64,000 nucleotides of DNA, from positions 10,390,174 to 10,454,173 of the forward strand of contig JAVTVX010000002.1 of the NCBI GenBank assembly GCA_033439265.1, given 5' to 3'. A program made the translations under genes and the position numbers. Each line of letters opens with the position of its first letter. Positions within the stretch are counted from its first letter, which is position 1. The stretch comes from Dillenia suffruticosa. Lineage: Eukaryota; Streptophyta; Magnoliopsida; Dilleniales; Dilleniaceae. The notes below the pieces were generated by a model. It had not been told where the DNA came from, did no database searches, and saw only the letters and a program-made list of their open reading frames with translations. This document shows positions 11,301 to 22,397 of this stretch, in pieces.

Positions 11301-14300
11301 CAAATTAATTTCAGTGATTAGAACTGTAATATATTGTTATGCTAATAATCACTTCCCATTCTTGGCAAGATGTTACCATGTCTATTTTTGCAGGCTGGAA
11401 ATATATTACTTGATGCTAATGGCGCAGTGAAACTTGCTGATTTTGGTGTATCAGCTTGTATGTTTGATACAGGCGATAGACAACGCTCAAGAAATACTTT
11501 TGTTGGAACTCCATGTTGGTATGACATATTTCCAATGCATGATTGCCCACCCCAGCTTTTTGTTTACATGTTATTAATTTTTGTGTGTGTGGGTGTGTGT
11601 GGTTGTCTTTTCCTGTAGGATGGCTCCTGAAGTATTGCAGCCTGGAAGTGGATATGACTTCAAGTAAGTATGATAACCCTCTGTGTTGTCTTGATCACTC
11701 TTTGAGATATTAAGATTGCACAATTAATATATATATTTACGGTTCTCGGCTAGCCAAAAAAAAAAAATCATATAATTTGATCTTTTGTTTCACAACATGG
11801 TATTGTTAGGGGCTAAAATGGTACGGTACACATTTTTGAAAAAGGACTATCTATTGCGTCCCTGTGTTTATTATTCATGAATGATGTCTCACTTTCAAAT
11901 TGTGGATGTCGTATTTGGAAGGTGTATTTTGATTCAAACGTTTCCTTAATTCTTGCAAAATTCCCATGCTTGAATTTAGATATGGATGTCTCTCAGTTCG
12001 CTGAGATTGCCCTAATTCAAATGTTGACTTACGATTGCAATTAAATTGTTTACTATATCCCTTATTTGCTCCATATGGAAACTGCCGCTTCTGTTCATTT
12101 GTTTAAGCATTATATCGAAGGATAATTTACCAGGCGTTTTTCACTTCTATAGGGCTGCCATTTTATCCTTCAATTAATTGCTGATCATTTTCTGCTCTCT
12201 GAATTTGCTTCATATGGAAACTGTTGTTTCTGTTTACTGGATTAGGTATTGTACCATCGGATAATATAAGGTGGCATTCTTCGTTTCTGTAGGGCTGGCA
12301 TGTGGTCACTGGGATTATGATTCGGGATCTTTCAAAAATAGCACCTATATAGGATATAAAAGGTTGCAAAGTAGCAAAGGCAATCACACCTAGGCTTTGT
12401 AGAAATTACTAACTAGAAAGAAAGAACTTAGGCAATCATACCTAAATTTCCGTGGAATCAGTCCCAAGGAAGAAGGCAATAACACCTCCTACTAAATCTC
12501 TAGTCTCTATTACTCTTCCATTGTCTCCATTTTTCTCTCCTATTATGTTATTATATAGACTTCCCTCTAAGATACTAAGCAAACTTAACCATGAAGTACT
12601 TTGGTTCTAAGGATTCAATGAACCTAGAAATTTTATAAACCTTCGATAAAGCCTGCTTAAACTTGTACATCACCCATAAAAATCATATTGGGATGACCCA
12701 CTTTTGCCCACTTAGGGCTGAAAACTTAACCAGACAGCCACATATTCTCAAATCCTATTTCTTCATTTGGAAACTGTTGCTTCTATTTGCTGGTTTTAAG
12801 CATTATATCATTGTAATATTTGTGGTCTTTTCACTTCTGTAGGGCTGACATTTGGTCATTTGGAATAACTGCTCTAGAGTTGGCTCATGGTCATGCGCCC
12901 TTCTCAAAATTCCCACCAATGAAGGTAGCTACTCTATGTGCATAGAGCAACACTTGCACGACAAGCATGGCTAGTTATGTGTGACAATATCTGTTTTATA
13001 AAAAATTGAATATACTATTCTCTCCTTCCGCTAGGTACTTTTGATGACCATCCAAAATGCCCCTCCTGGACTTGATTATGACCGTGACAAGAGATTCTCC
13101 AAGGTATTTATTTACTTTCTGTTGAGTGTGACTTTTATGGACAACAAGATTTATTACTGTCCTTTATAAGTGTTATCTAATTAAAAAAGTTTGTACATTC
13201 AAAATAAGTTATAAATTTTCTTTGTAGTTATAAATTTTCTTTGTTGTATGTATTGGCCAGAGTTCTAAATTACAGTGTTTCTTGTTATAAATCAGTCATT
13301 CAAAGAAATGGTTGCTATGTGCTTGGTGAAAGATCAAACAAAAAGGCCGTCTGCTGAGAAATTATTGAAACACTCCTTCTTTAAGCATGCCAAGCCCCCA
13401 GAGCTTTCAGTGAAGAAACTTTTTACTGATCTGCCACCACTTTGGGATCGTGTAAAAGCCCTTCAGGTCATCCATCACACTATTGTTGATTCTTCTAGGA
13501 TTCTTGCATCTTCATTTCCCTTGTACTTTGCTCTTAACTTATAACTTACAATCTTGTAGCTCAAAGATGCTGCACAACTTGCTCTAAAGAAAATGCCTTC
13601 TGCTGAACAAGAAGCAATATCACAGGTTCCTGATGATGACATTTGAATTATATTCTAGGCTTTCTGTGCATATAAGACCTTCTTGTTACCATTTTACTAC
13701 TGGTTTTGGTGTATGATTTCTCTAGTTTACACTTTGTGCTGTGTCAATATAAGGGCCGCCTCTAATATTGTTTATTTCTCATCAGAGCGAGTACAAACGA
13801 GGTGTTAGTGCTTGGAACTTTGATATTGAGGATCTGAAAGCCCAAGCGTCACTGGTGAGTTATGTGTTTCATCATCAACAAGGCTCCTACTTTGTTTAAC
13901 CATGTTCATGAACTTGAATGATCTCTTTTTCACTTCTGGTAGGTTCAAGATGATGATGATGTGCCAGAAATGAAGGAAGAAAATGACAGCATGAGACCAG
14001 ACATAAGTGATAAGGTTGAAAAATTCTTAAGCCTCCTGATTAAATTTGTTATGTTAAGCTTGCATGGATGATCCAGTGCACTCTCTTAAGATATTTAATA
14101 CTTATAGATGTCCTTTTAAATATCCATTAACAGCAATACATTCTTATAAATATACTCTTTTTGGTACTTCACAGGGCAACAGATCTAGTTTGGGGAAGTC
14201 AATTTCTCTTGATGATTTCAATTGCAGGTAAGTTGTCAGGGTCTCATTTGTTGATTATATAGATGTTGAATTTGCATTTATATTATTGCAAATGTAACTT

Positions 14301-17300
14301 TCAAGGTGCTTGTTTACTTGCTTGGCATTGTTTTCCCTTGTGCTTATGTTAAATCTATTCCTTAACCACTACGAAAGTCAAACCTTTGTTTTCAAGGTAA
14401 GTTTGAGTGATTGGTGTTTTCTTGACTTCATACTCATTAGATGCCTGCCAGATCTCCGCAAGTGGTGAAGTATGGGATATTTTACAATTTGTTATTTATC
14501 TCTTCTCATGTTCTATCATTTTTCCATCATCAGAATTCTTGAATTCTTACACATCAGCTTTCATGTTATTAGACTTATTGTTTGGGAATCTCTTCGGTGC
14601 TTTTTCTTCCTAGTACGAGTAATGTTCAGTGATATGCAATGTTGGGCCTAAATCTTGTTTTCTTTGTTTGTTGAAGAGGACAAATAAATGGTAACGAGTC
14701 AACGCAACCTGGGTGCTCAATTGGAAAAGGAAAATCTATTAAGGATGAAATGGTGGAATTATGTGAGAAGGAAAAAATTGGTTATGGGAAAGACAGAACT
14801 AGCACCGAGTCAACCTCAGAAACGGAGATATTGCAGCACAAGGCTAAAGTTCAGACTGTGAAGAGTCGCCAAACTCAGAGTGGACCTCTCATGCCTAATG
14901 TTGTTCTTGCCCATTCATTTTTAGAAAGAGGGCAAGGCTCTGAAAGGTTCATCCTTGCTGAATATATATAAAATATGTGTGTGTGTGTGTGTGTGTGTAT
15001 AATATACATTTATTTAGTTATGGGCTCCCTTTGTAGTACTATTGTCTGATCTTGATGTTGGAATAATATCTTGAAAGTATGCTGTCATATATGCATGGCA
15101 TCATCATTTTACCAGTTTTGCTGGCAAGATGACATACATCTGAAGTGTTTAGGTTATGCTTTTGACAGGTGCGAGACTGAAAATCAGCCACCTGTTGAAA
15201 GATCTAGGCATGAAGTTCGCCGGGCACCGAGCTTTAGTGGCCCATTGATGCTCCCAAACCGAGCTTCTGCGAATAGCTTGTCAGCTCCCATAAAGTCTTC
15301 AGGAGGTAGTTGATTGGTTACTTCGTAATGTTAAGTGATGGCGAAATTACTAGAGTTGATTGAACCATGTCTCTTTCTTTTTGTTCCATCTGGTGGATTC
15401 TTGGAATTGCTCATTACAGGTTTCAGAGATTCTTTGGAGGACAAGTCGAAAGCCAATTTAGTACAGATAAAAGGCCGGTTTTCAGTGACATCAGAAAATG
15501 TGGACCTTGGAAAGGTACTGGTTTGGTGACATATCATGTTTCTCTTAAATGGTTGGGCTAACTTAAAATATGTAATGTAGGATATTCCCTTATGTACAGT
15601 TCAACGAAGAACATCACAAGTAAGTTGTTCTTTGTGAGACATAGATGTTTTAGTATGTTTGTCTGCTAGCTGCTTGATGTTCTGTTTGTTGAATTGCAGG
15701 GATCACCATTGAGGAAGTCTGCCAGTGTTGGTGATTGGGTGTTTGAGCCAAAACAACAAATGGTTTGTTTACTTCCCCTCCTGGATTTTCATATTATTTT
15801 AATACCAAAACTTCACACACACAGTATTTATAGTTTGTAAAATCTCTTCACTCTTTCATAAAATGTAAACCAAGCAAATAAAGCCAGGGAGAATCAGATT
15901 AAACACATGGTGTATAATTCTTGCATGTGTGCATGCCTCATGCTGTATGTATCAGTAATTCTTCTGTTGGTTGTCTACCAGTTAATAGTTGGCCAAAAAA
16001 TGAAGGATGATTGATCATGATGGGCAACTTTGTATGTGTGTGTGTTTTACTTGTTACTTGTTAGTTGCTTTCTGTCCCAAGCTAAGTGTTTTGAAATAGT
16101 TAATGTTTCCTCTGGCCATGATATAGGAATCCTATTCATTGTCCCAAAGAGAACTCTTTTTAAAATTAAATGGTCTGCTATGTTCCCAAACAAGAACTCT
16201 TGATGATATTAAAAATGTGAATTTTATTTTTCCTCCTCCATAACCTGTGATGGTAAGCTAATGAATATCTTGCTCTTCACTTGTTCTAGCCCAACAGTCA
16301 GTGCATAAAAGAATTTACTGGTGGCAATGTTCCCATATCGCTTCTGGTTACTCATCTTCAGAATCTTTTTCAGCAAACCTCTATCCAACTGGTGAGGCAG
16401 ATGACTTTGAGTTGTGCTTTAGACTATTTTTGATGTTGTGACTGATTTGTTTGCTGTTGAAATTCAAGATTATTATCATGAGCTCCCTTTTAAAAGATGT
16501 TGTTTTAATTACAGGATCTTATAACAAATTTGTTGAATAGCTTGCAGTTAGGCGATGGAGTGGATTGTAAGTAGCAATAGTTTCATATTATTTGCTTCTT
16601 TTAGGCTGTATAGAGATTGTTGAACAATTTGGTTTAATGAACTCAGAAATTCATTTCAGCTTCTCAAAATGGAAGGTTGCCTCCTTTACCTCGCTACACT
16701 GAAATCAATGCAATGGTGAGTAATTTTTTGTTCTCTCATTCTTAGAATTGTACTGCCACAGTGCCCCATCTTGATAGTACTTATGAAAACACTGAAAGGC
16801 TGATGCGCAACATACAAAATTATATACAGATAATATATGTTTGTACATTACTGCAAACCTCTCTTTGGAAAATGCGATAGCTTTCTATGTCAATTTTTTC
16901 CTCATCGTATTTATCCCGACCTCGATTCACACAGCATGATTTTGTATGACATACCAATTTCTTCTTTCAGCTGGGAGTATAACTCCTGATTACCTTGTCA
17001 GTGAATTTCTTTAAGATTGGTTGAGTGCCGAATGAATTTGTGTAATTATCTGTGCTTTTAATTGAAGCTTCACTTTCAACTCTTTTCCAAAATTTACACA
17101 TTGGGTTAGGAGGATACAAGGTTTGAAAATATCAATGAGAATGTGGATGCTACAATGGATATTCTGATGAACATATGAATTGACTTAATAATGAGCTGTA
17201 ATTTGATACAACTATTTTTTTTTTCATATATTTATTTCCTGTCTGGCATTTTTTAATTCTGCAACATTTGACAGGTTGAGGTAGCAGCTTCTGAGAGGGA

Positions 17301-17989
17301 ATGCTTGTCATCCACCGAAATTGCTGAACTTCAAATGAGGTTAGTGTTGTTAATCTCTGCTGAGTAACCTACTGAATCTAAAAAGATTTACCCATTGAGT
17401 GCGCCTGTTATCGTCTTTCATATAAATCATGTTTTTCATATTGCAGGAAAAGCAATTTAGAAATTGAAGTGGCAACAGAAAGGCTAAAATATAAACAAGT
17501 GAGTGCAAGTTTGGGCCTTTTTTTCTTGTTATAGTTTTAGATTACCTTTTGTCTGAGGAATTGGTTCAGACCTAAGTTCTACTTCCCACTTTCCGGAAAC
17601 TGATAACCATTGAGGTGATCGTCATGATAGACTATCCCGTGGTTTGGGCGTCCGCTGTTTTTAAACTAGTGAGTGCGGGTTTGGGCCTCTTATTTCCTGT
17701 TATAGTTTTAGATTACCTTTTGTCCAGGGGATTGGGTCAGACCTAAGTTCTACTTCCCACTTTCTGGAAACTGATAACCATTGGGGTGATCTTCATGATA
17801 AACTATCCCGTGGTTTGGGCATCCACTGTTTTTCATGTTAATTCTGATATTTACCATTTGCATCTCTTTGTTCTTTGGAGGGTTCCAAGCTTGATCTTGT
17901 TTTCCTCCTATTTCTTGCAGTTGCAACAACAGCTAAGTGCTCTTTCTGGCCGAGATGAAGATGGGGACATCAGGGAAGGTGAAGCTTGA
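8314..17989 (+). CDS. BLUS1-like STE20/GCK-type Ser/Thr protein kinase
   Basis: Twenty-two exons give 726 residues: 8314-8487, 11040-11294, 11394-11518, 11619-11663, 12843-12924, 13035-13103, 13296-13466, 13560-13625, 13786-13854, 13943-14014, 14175-14227, 14677-14946, 15169-15305, 15420-15514, 15581-15619, 15700-15762, 16290-16391, 16515-16566, 16660-16715, 17275-17339, 17447-17498, 17921-17989. The kinase domain spans about residues 18-280: glycine loop GFGASATV (25-32), Lys47, Glu64, HRD (139-141), DFG (159-161), activation loop to GTPCWMAPE. A serine-rich middle and a coiled coil (about 666-716) follow. Layout and length fit the plant relatives of OSR1/SPAK kinases around Arabidopsis BLUS1, At4g10730 and At4g24100. 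BLUS1 itself (shorter) acts in blue-light stomatal opening; the role of this longer subgroup is not inferred. Met4 is an alternative start. The first intron is 2.55 kb. Two introns carry local duplications of splice-site regions. Confidence 0.9.
9707..9731. repeat. (GA)n microsatellite in kinase intron 1
   Basis: An uninterrupted GA dinucleotide run of about 12 units lies in the first intron of the kinase gene. Confidence 0.9.
9830..10530. other. Possible repeat insertion in kinase intron 1
   Basis: The segment begins and ends with GC-richer stretches carrying repeated GGTGCC, AAGGCGC and GGCGCC words (about 9840-9900 and 10378-10520) that flank an AT-rich core. This differs from the surrounding intron and suggests an inserted repeat or foldback element. 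No clear terminal inverted repeat or target duplication was found, so no family is assigned. Confidence 0.3.
12062..12870 (+). repeat. Three diverged copies of the exon-5 acceptor region in kinase intron 4
   Basis: Three related segments lie at about 12062-12170, 12201-12320 and 12757-12870. Each starts with an (A/T)TTGGAAACTG- or ATGGAAACTG-type word, passes a TTAAGCATTATATC-like word, and reaches CTTCT(A/G)TAGGGCTG or TTTCTGTAGGGCTG. The third is the true acceptor and the start of exon 5 (GCTGACATTTGGTC). The first two carry an intact AG and a decayed version of the first exon codons (GCTGCCATTTTATC and GCTGGCATGTGGTC). They look like old tandem duplicates of the intron end plus exon start. 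Confidence 0.75.
14979..14999. repeat. (TG)n microsatellite in a kinase intron
   Basis: A TG run of about ten units lies shortly after the donor site of exon 12, followed by TATAATATACATTTATTTAG. Confidence 0.9.
17492..17831 (+). repeat. 170-bp tandem duplication across the exon-21 donor
   Basis: Segments 17492-17661 and 17662-17831 are direct tandem copies with a period of 170 bases and only scattered differences. Both begin with TAAAC(A/T)AGTGAGTGC, so the unit includes the last seven bases of exon 21 and its 5' splice site. Both contain the words TTATAGTTTTAGATTACC and ACTATCCCGTGGTTTGGGC. The upstream copy holds the exon that keeps the reading frame. Confidence 0.9.
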
Positions 17990-18000
17990 AAGAATGAGTG

Positions 18001-18240
18001 CATGAAGAAATAGATGCCCATGTAAATGCAGGTAGCAACTAATTGCTCCATCTCGTGGCTGAATGGTAATTTTGATGTATCCATGGAAAGAAGAAGAAGA
18101 AGAAGAAGAAGAAGGGGGTCATTTTGTTCGGGGTCATGCGTTTCGGCCTTGTTTGAATATACCAGTTGTGGAAGATAGCAGCCTCACAGATGATGATAAT
18201 CATGATGTTTTCCGATGAATGATAAATAAAGGAAAACTAA
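18001..18240 (+). terminator. Kinase 3' UTR and probable polyadenylation region
   Basis: The stop codon is followed by a GAA trinucleotide repeat at about 18089-18112 and an AATAAA signal at 18225-18230. The transcript end is inferred from this signal only. Confidence 0.45.
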
Positions 18241-19256
18241 TAAGCAGTATAGGTAGGAAGCTGCATTTCGTTTATTTTTTTATTTATTATTTTATATGTG
18301 AAAAGAGTGGATCGGATACTTGAGCAATGGGTGTTTGGGTGTGTATATATATTAAATCCCACCCTCAAGTTGGCTGGCAGATTTTCATATCAGTAGCTGT
18401 GGGGTTGAAAATGACCGATGTTCCCTTTACGATCTTCTGAAGTTAACCAGTAATATATTATTGGTTATAAAATAAAGCAAATAAAGATCAGCAGGAGCAG
18501 GGCAAGGCGAGGGATTTAAAAAGATACTGCAGCCGTATGTCTCCTTATGTATTATAATCTCCCCTTTTTAAAAATTATCTTTCAATGCATGCCTCTTGAT
18601 ATAATTTTTTGGCTTTAGTCCTTTTAGTGGGAGGATTGGATCATCAATGGTAAGGACTTTTGATCATATTGAGCTGATTAGGAGGGTCAAGGATTAGCCA
18701 GCCGTCATCTATATCTCCTAAAGAAGTGTTAAACACCTGGTCTGCTCTGCTCTGGGATGGAATTGCAGGGTGTAGTACATTTTTGGGGAGGCTAAGTAAT
18801 GCTAGTTTTCTAAGTTTACCAACTTTAGCTCATAACTGTTGCTGCTCATTAGGTGGTTCTAAGGGTTCATTACCTCTTAGGTTTCGGCCTTTCTTGGTTT
18901 CTTTTGTGAGAAGAGATCACGTTGGTAGGTTGGTAAGTTTTATAGATATAGTATAATAGTTACAATTTTTTTTCTTTTAACGGTGATTATGAATTCAAAT
19001 CTTAAAATAAAAAAATAATAATAAAAAAAAGAGAGAGATGGAGAGAGATATTGTTAGTAGGAGTGAGAGTTAAAAAATGATGAAACTGTGTCTGATAGTT
19101 TAGTGGTATAAATTTCTTTTTATTAATACGATAATTTTATATTCAAATTTTTATATGATTAAAAAATAAAAACAAAAAAAACAAAACGACCAAACTGTGT
19201 AAAAGCGGATCACACGGGCCCAAAAGGGCCACATTACGGGCACCACTTCCCAGGAG

Positions 19257-19300
<44 letters not shown>

Positions 19301-19390
19301 TCTCAAGACTGGGACGGCGGAGTGACCAACCCACGCACTGGCACCGGAACCAACAATCGGTGGGTGTTGCTCATCTGGAAGGCAGACGCC
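18241..19390. other. Intergenic DNA with degenerate SINE-like pieces and an (AT)n run
   Basis: No gene is supported. Two short related segments near 18945-19010 and 19096-19180 each combine a TAGTTTAGTGGTATAA-like word with a TTCAAAT word about 40 bases later, reminiscent of the tRNA A and B boxes of plant SINEs. An (AT)n microsatellite lies at 19259-19291, ending in poly-T shortly before the next gene. Confidence 0.35.
19259..19291. repeat. (AT)n microsatellite
   Basis: An AT dinucleotide run of about 16 units is followed directly by a run of about ten T residues, about 100 bases upstream of the start codon of the plastid membrane protein gene. Confidence 0.9.
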
Positions 19391-21433
19391 ATGAATTCCC
19401 TCGCTCTTACCCTCTCCTCCTCCGCTTCAACTCTTCGCAATCCGAATCGCTCTCTCGACGCAATACCATCTCCATTAACAACAAGGATTGGACCCATATA
19501 CTACTTCAATCGAGCGTCAAGACAAGTATGCCTCTCAAACAATTCCCCTGCTAGAACCATAGGGTTTCTGCTGACAACTGATTAATTTTTACAGAGAAGC
19601 AAAAGAGGAAGAAGAAATGGAGGTATATGTAAAGCATCTGGAGGAGTTGAGTTGTCTTTGGATGCGCCTGTTGCGTTTGCGATCGGAGCTTGCATCCTCC
19701 ACTCTCTCCTTTTCCCGGTCTCCATTGGTCCGGAGGAAGAAGACGACGAAGAAGACGACGAAGAAGACGACGCAAGCTCTCTAAGTCTCATAGCTTCCAC
19801 TGATGTTAGGCTTGCTGCTATGGGCATCATTGGCTTCATCCCTTTCTTCAATTGGCTCGTAAACCTTTCAAATTCAATCAACCCTCTTTCTCTCTCTTTC
19901 TATTCATTTTCTCACAGTACCCTTCTTGTTGTTTTCTCCGTAGAGTTGGATCTTTGCTTGGATGGACACCGGTAAACAACGTTATGCTGTGTATGCTATT
20001 GTTTACATGGCTCCCTACTTAAGGTTGGATTTCTTCCTAGATTATAATTTTTAAAAATATATGTACATAATTTTTTTTCCCTTAAAATTTTGGGGGCCGG
20101 GGCCTTCCCGTCGCCATTGCCAATGACTCAAAACTTGCCCCTTCCCCATTGCCAAGTAAAAAAGAAATAAAAAGGGTTTTAGTCCATTCCAGTTCCACGA
20201 CTTAATGATTTACCAAATTAGAGTGAAATTAGGATCCTATATGTCATCACTCTCTCTGTTGTGATGGTGGTTTTAGATTGTTTGCTTCTAGAAATTACAT
20301 AGTGTGGCAAGTGTTGTCAAGGCTAGAGTGTGACCAGTATGCATATGTGGGAGTAGAGTTGTACTTTTAATATCTTGTTGATGCTCTGCCTAAACCATTG
20401 TTGTAGGGGAAGTGTTCTACTTGTCTTTTTGTTCAAGCATATGGTAAGTAAATTACAATTGTTCTACTTGTCGCTAATGCTTGGGTCTCAATTTTGTGAG
20501 ATGTGTACATTTCTTTGAATCTTGAAGGAAAAAAAGTAAGTTTATTATATGATTCTGTACTTTAAACTATTAAAATAGAGCATTTATATATCTTTCAATC
20601 TTGATTTCAGTATTTATCTTATGCTTTCTCATATAATAATATGTTTCCACCGTTGAACTCCTGGGGTTTTATTTTTTGGGTGATTAAATAGGTCAAATTT
20701 CTCGCTGTCACCTGAGGAAAGCTGGCTGCCTCTGGCTAGCATTCTCTTCTGCATTGTTCATATTCAGGTACCAGTTTAATTCATTCTGACTTGTTGGTTT
20801 GTCAATTTAAGCCTTCAAGACATCTCTTCGATATAATTATGGCATGTGCTTTCACTATAAACCTCCCTGTTTCTAGAGTTGATCAAGATGGTTCTAGGCT
20901 TGAATAATGAACACAAGTTTTGCTAACTAACCAGATAGATTTTCCATGTAATTTTGGTTTACAAAAGTTCTTTAGCACATTTCCTTGTAATTGTGGTTTA
21001 CAAAAGTTCTTAGCACAGTTTCTGACTGTGAACTGGAAGTTCATTCTTTTCCACTAAACCTAATTCTTGGCAGCTTGAAGCAAGTATCAGAAATGGTGAT
21101 CTTCAGGGCTTTCAGTTCTTCAATCAGGCTGCCAAGAATATTTCTTCAATAACCAAAAAGAAAAGTGGTCGTCATGGAACCTCGAAGGTATTGCATCTTG
21201 AGGCCCATTTTGTAACTGTTAACTTCTGCGCAACTTAAAACGCTGTCACTCGATATCTAATCGGTTCTTTTATTTTCTGTATATAGGGGGAACTAGAAGA
21301 AGCAAGGAACTTGCCTTCTGCTCATGAGCATCTCAGAGATGAAGTTAGGGGGTGGGGAGCTTCTAGAGAGACTTTACATTGCCCTGAACACTCAAATGAA
21401 GATGGAGATGCTGAGAAAGGAATAAAACACTAG
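19391..21433 (+). CDS. Predicted plastid membrane protein of unknown function
   Basis: Six exons give 271 residues: 19391-19525, 19595-19858, 19944-20023, 20692-20767, 21074-21187, 21287-21433. The first 60 or so residues are rich in Ser, Arg and Thr with few acidic residues, as in a chloroplast transit peptide. Four hydrophobic stretches follow: VAFAIGACILHSLLFPV; the segment around MGIIGFIPFFNWLSWIFAWM; YAVYAIVYMAPYL; and WLPLASILFCIVHIQ. The loop after the first is an acidic run (EEEDDEEDDEEDD) coded by GAAGACGAC repeats. The C-terminal 90 residues are hydrophilic. It resembles conserved green-lineage proteins containing SLSPEESWLP, whose biochemical role I do not know. A thylakoid or envelope location is inferred. 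Confidence 0.75.
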
Positions 21434-22149
21434 AAACCCAAGTACTGCTCGCCCTGCGATGCTTGAGTTCATGTCTTGTGTTGAACTTATGCAAAGGTTC
21501 AGGGTATCTGTATTTGCTTGCGATTGACAGATATCTGTGGCAATGTCCTCTGCAATTACTTTACCATATGAAAGCCTGAATGAGAAAATCTTATCTACCT
21601 TATAGCTTGCAAGTTCCACACAATATCACATGTTTGAACGTATTTCATGGAAATATTCTGCAAAGGAGCAATAGCCTAGCTGTCTATGTCTGTATTCTCA
21701 AGGGAAGAATATGATCTGTTCACCACGTCAAGTATCTTGTGGGAAATGCTGAGAAATTTAAATTGGGTTTAGGAGCAAAATTCTAACTCTTGGTTTAATA
21801 TTTAATTAATTTTAATTTGGTTAAACTTCTTAATTATTTTTTATCGATTCAGTTTGCTGACCACATCATTCTTATGATATTATCACGCGAGCTTTACTTT
21901 AAAATCATCTTTGTTATAGGGATTCTCTATATGTGTGATTGTTTGATCAAATTCTAATGGAAGATAATTTAAAAGCCTTCGTAAATCAGAAAATTAAAAT
22001 TTTTAATTAAAAATAATTTAATTAAAACAAATTCCGTTCGGTGCGAATATGATATAAGCACCTCATTCAAAAAGCCCCCTCCTCCACTTGTGAGTGAAGC
22101 TCCGGTCTGGGGGGATAATCTCTCTCTCTCTCTCTCAAGGAAGAAAGAA
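21434..22149. other. Intergenic DNA, 3' UTR and promoter of the AAA ATPase gene
   Basis: No further gene is seen. The first part is presumably the 3' UTR of the plastid membrane protein gene. The rest is AT-rich, and a CT run at 22119-22136 lies just before the start codon of the AAA ATPase gene. Confidence 0.5.
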
Positions 22150-22356
22150 ATGAGGATGAGAATGAAGAGGAAGGAATCAAAGATATTGCAAGAGTTGTTG
22201 ATATACGCGGCAGGTGCGGCAGTGAGTTGCTTGGTTTTATACGTAGGTCTCCGTCAACTCGATCCAAATCGCGACGCCTCCAAGAAATCTCAGCAGCACA
22301 AAAAAGAAATCTCCAGGCGTTTAGGTCGTCCTCTCCACAATACTACTCCTTACGAG

Positions 22357-22397
<41 letters not shown>

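Noticed and set aside
18726-18956. Open frame downstream of the kinase
   Set aside because: There is no recognisable domain, promoter or splice context, and its length is within chance.
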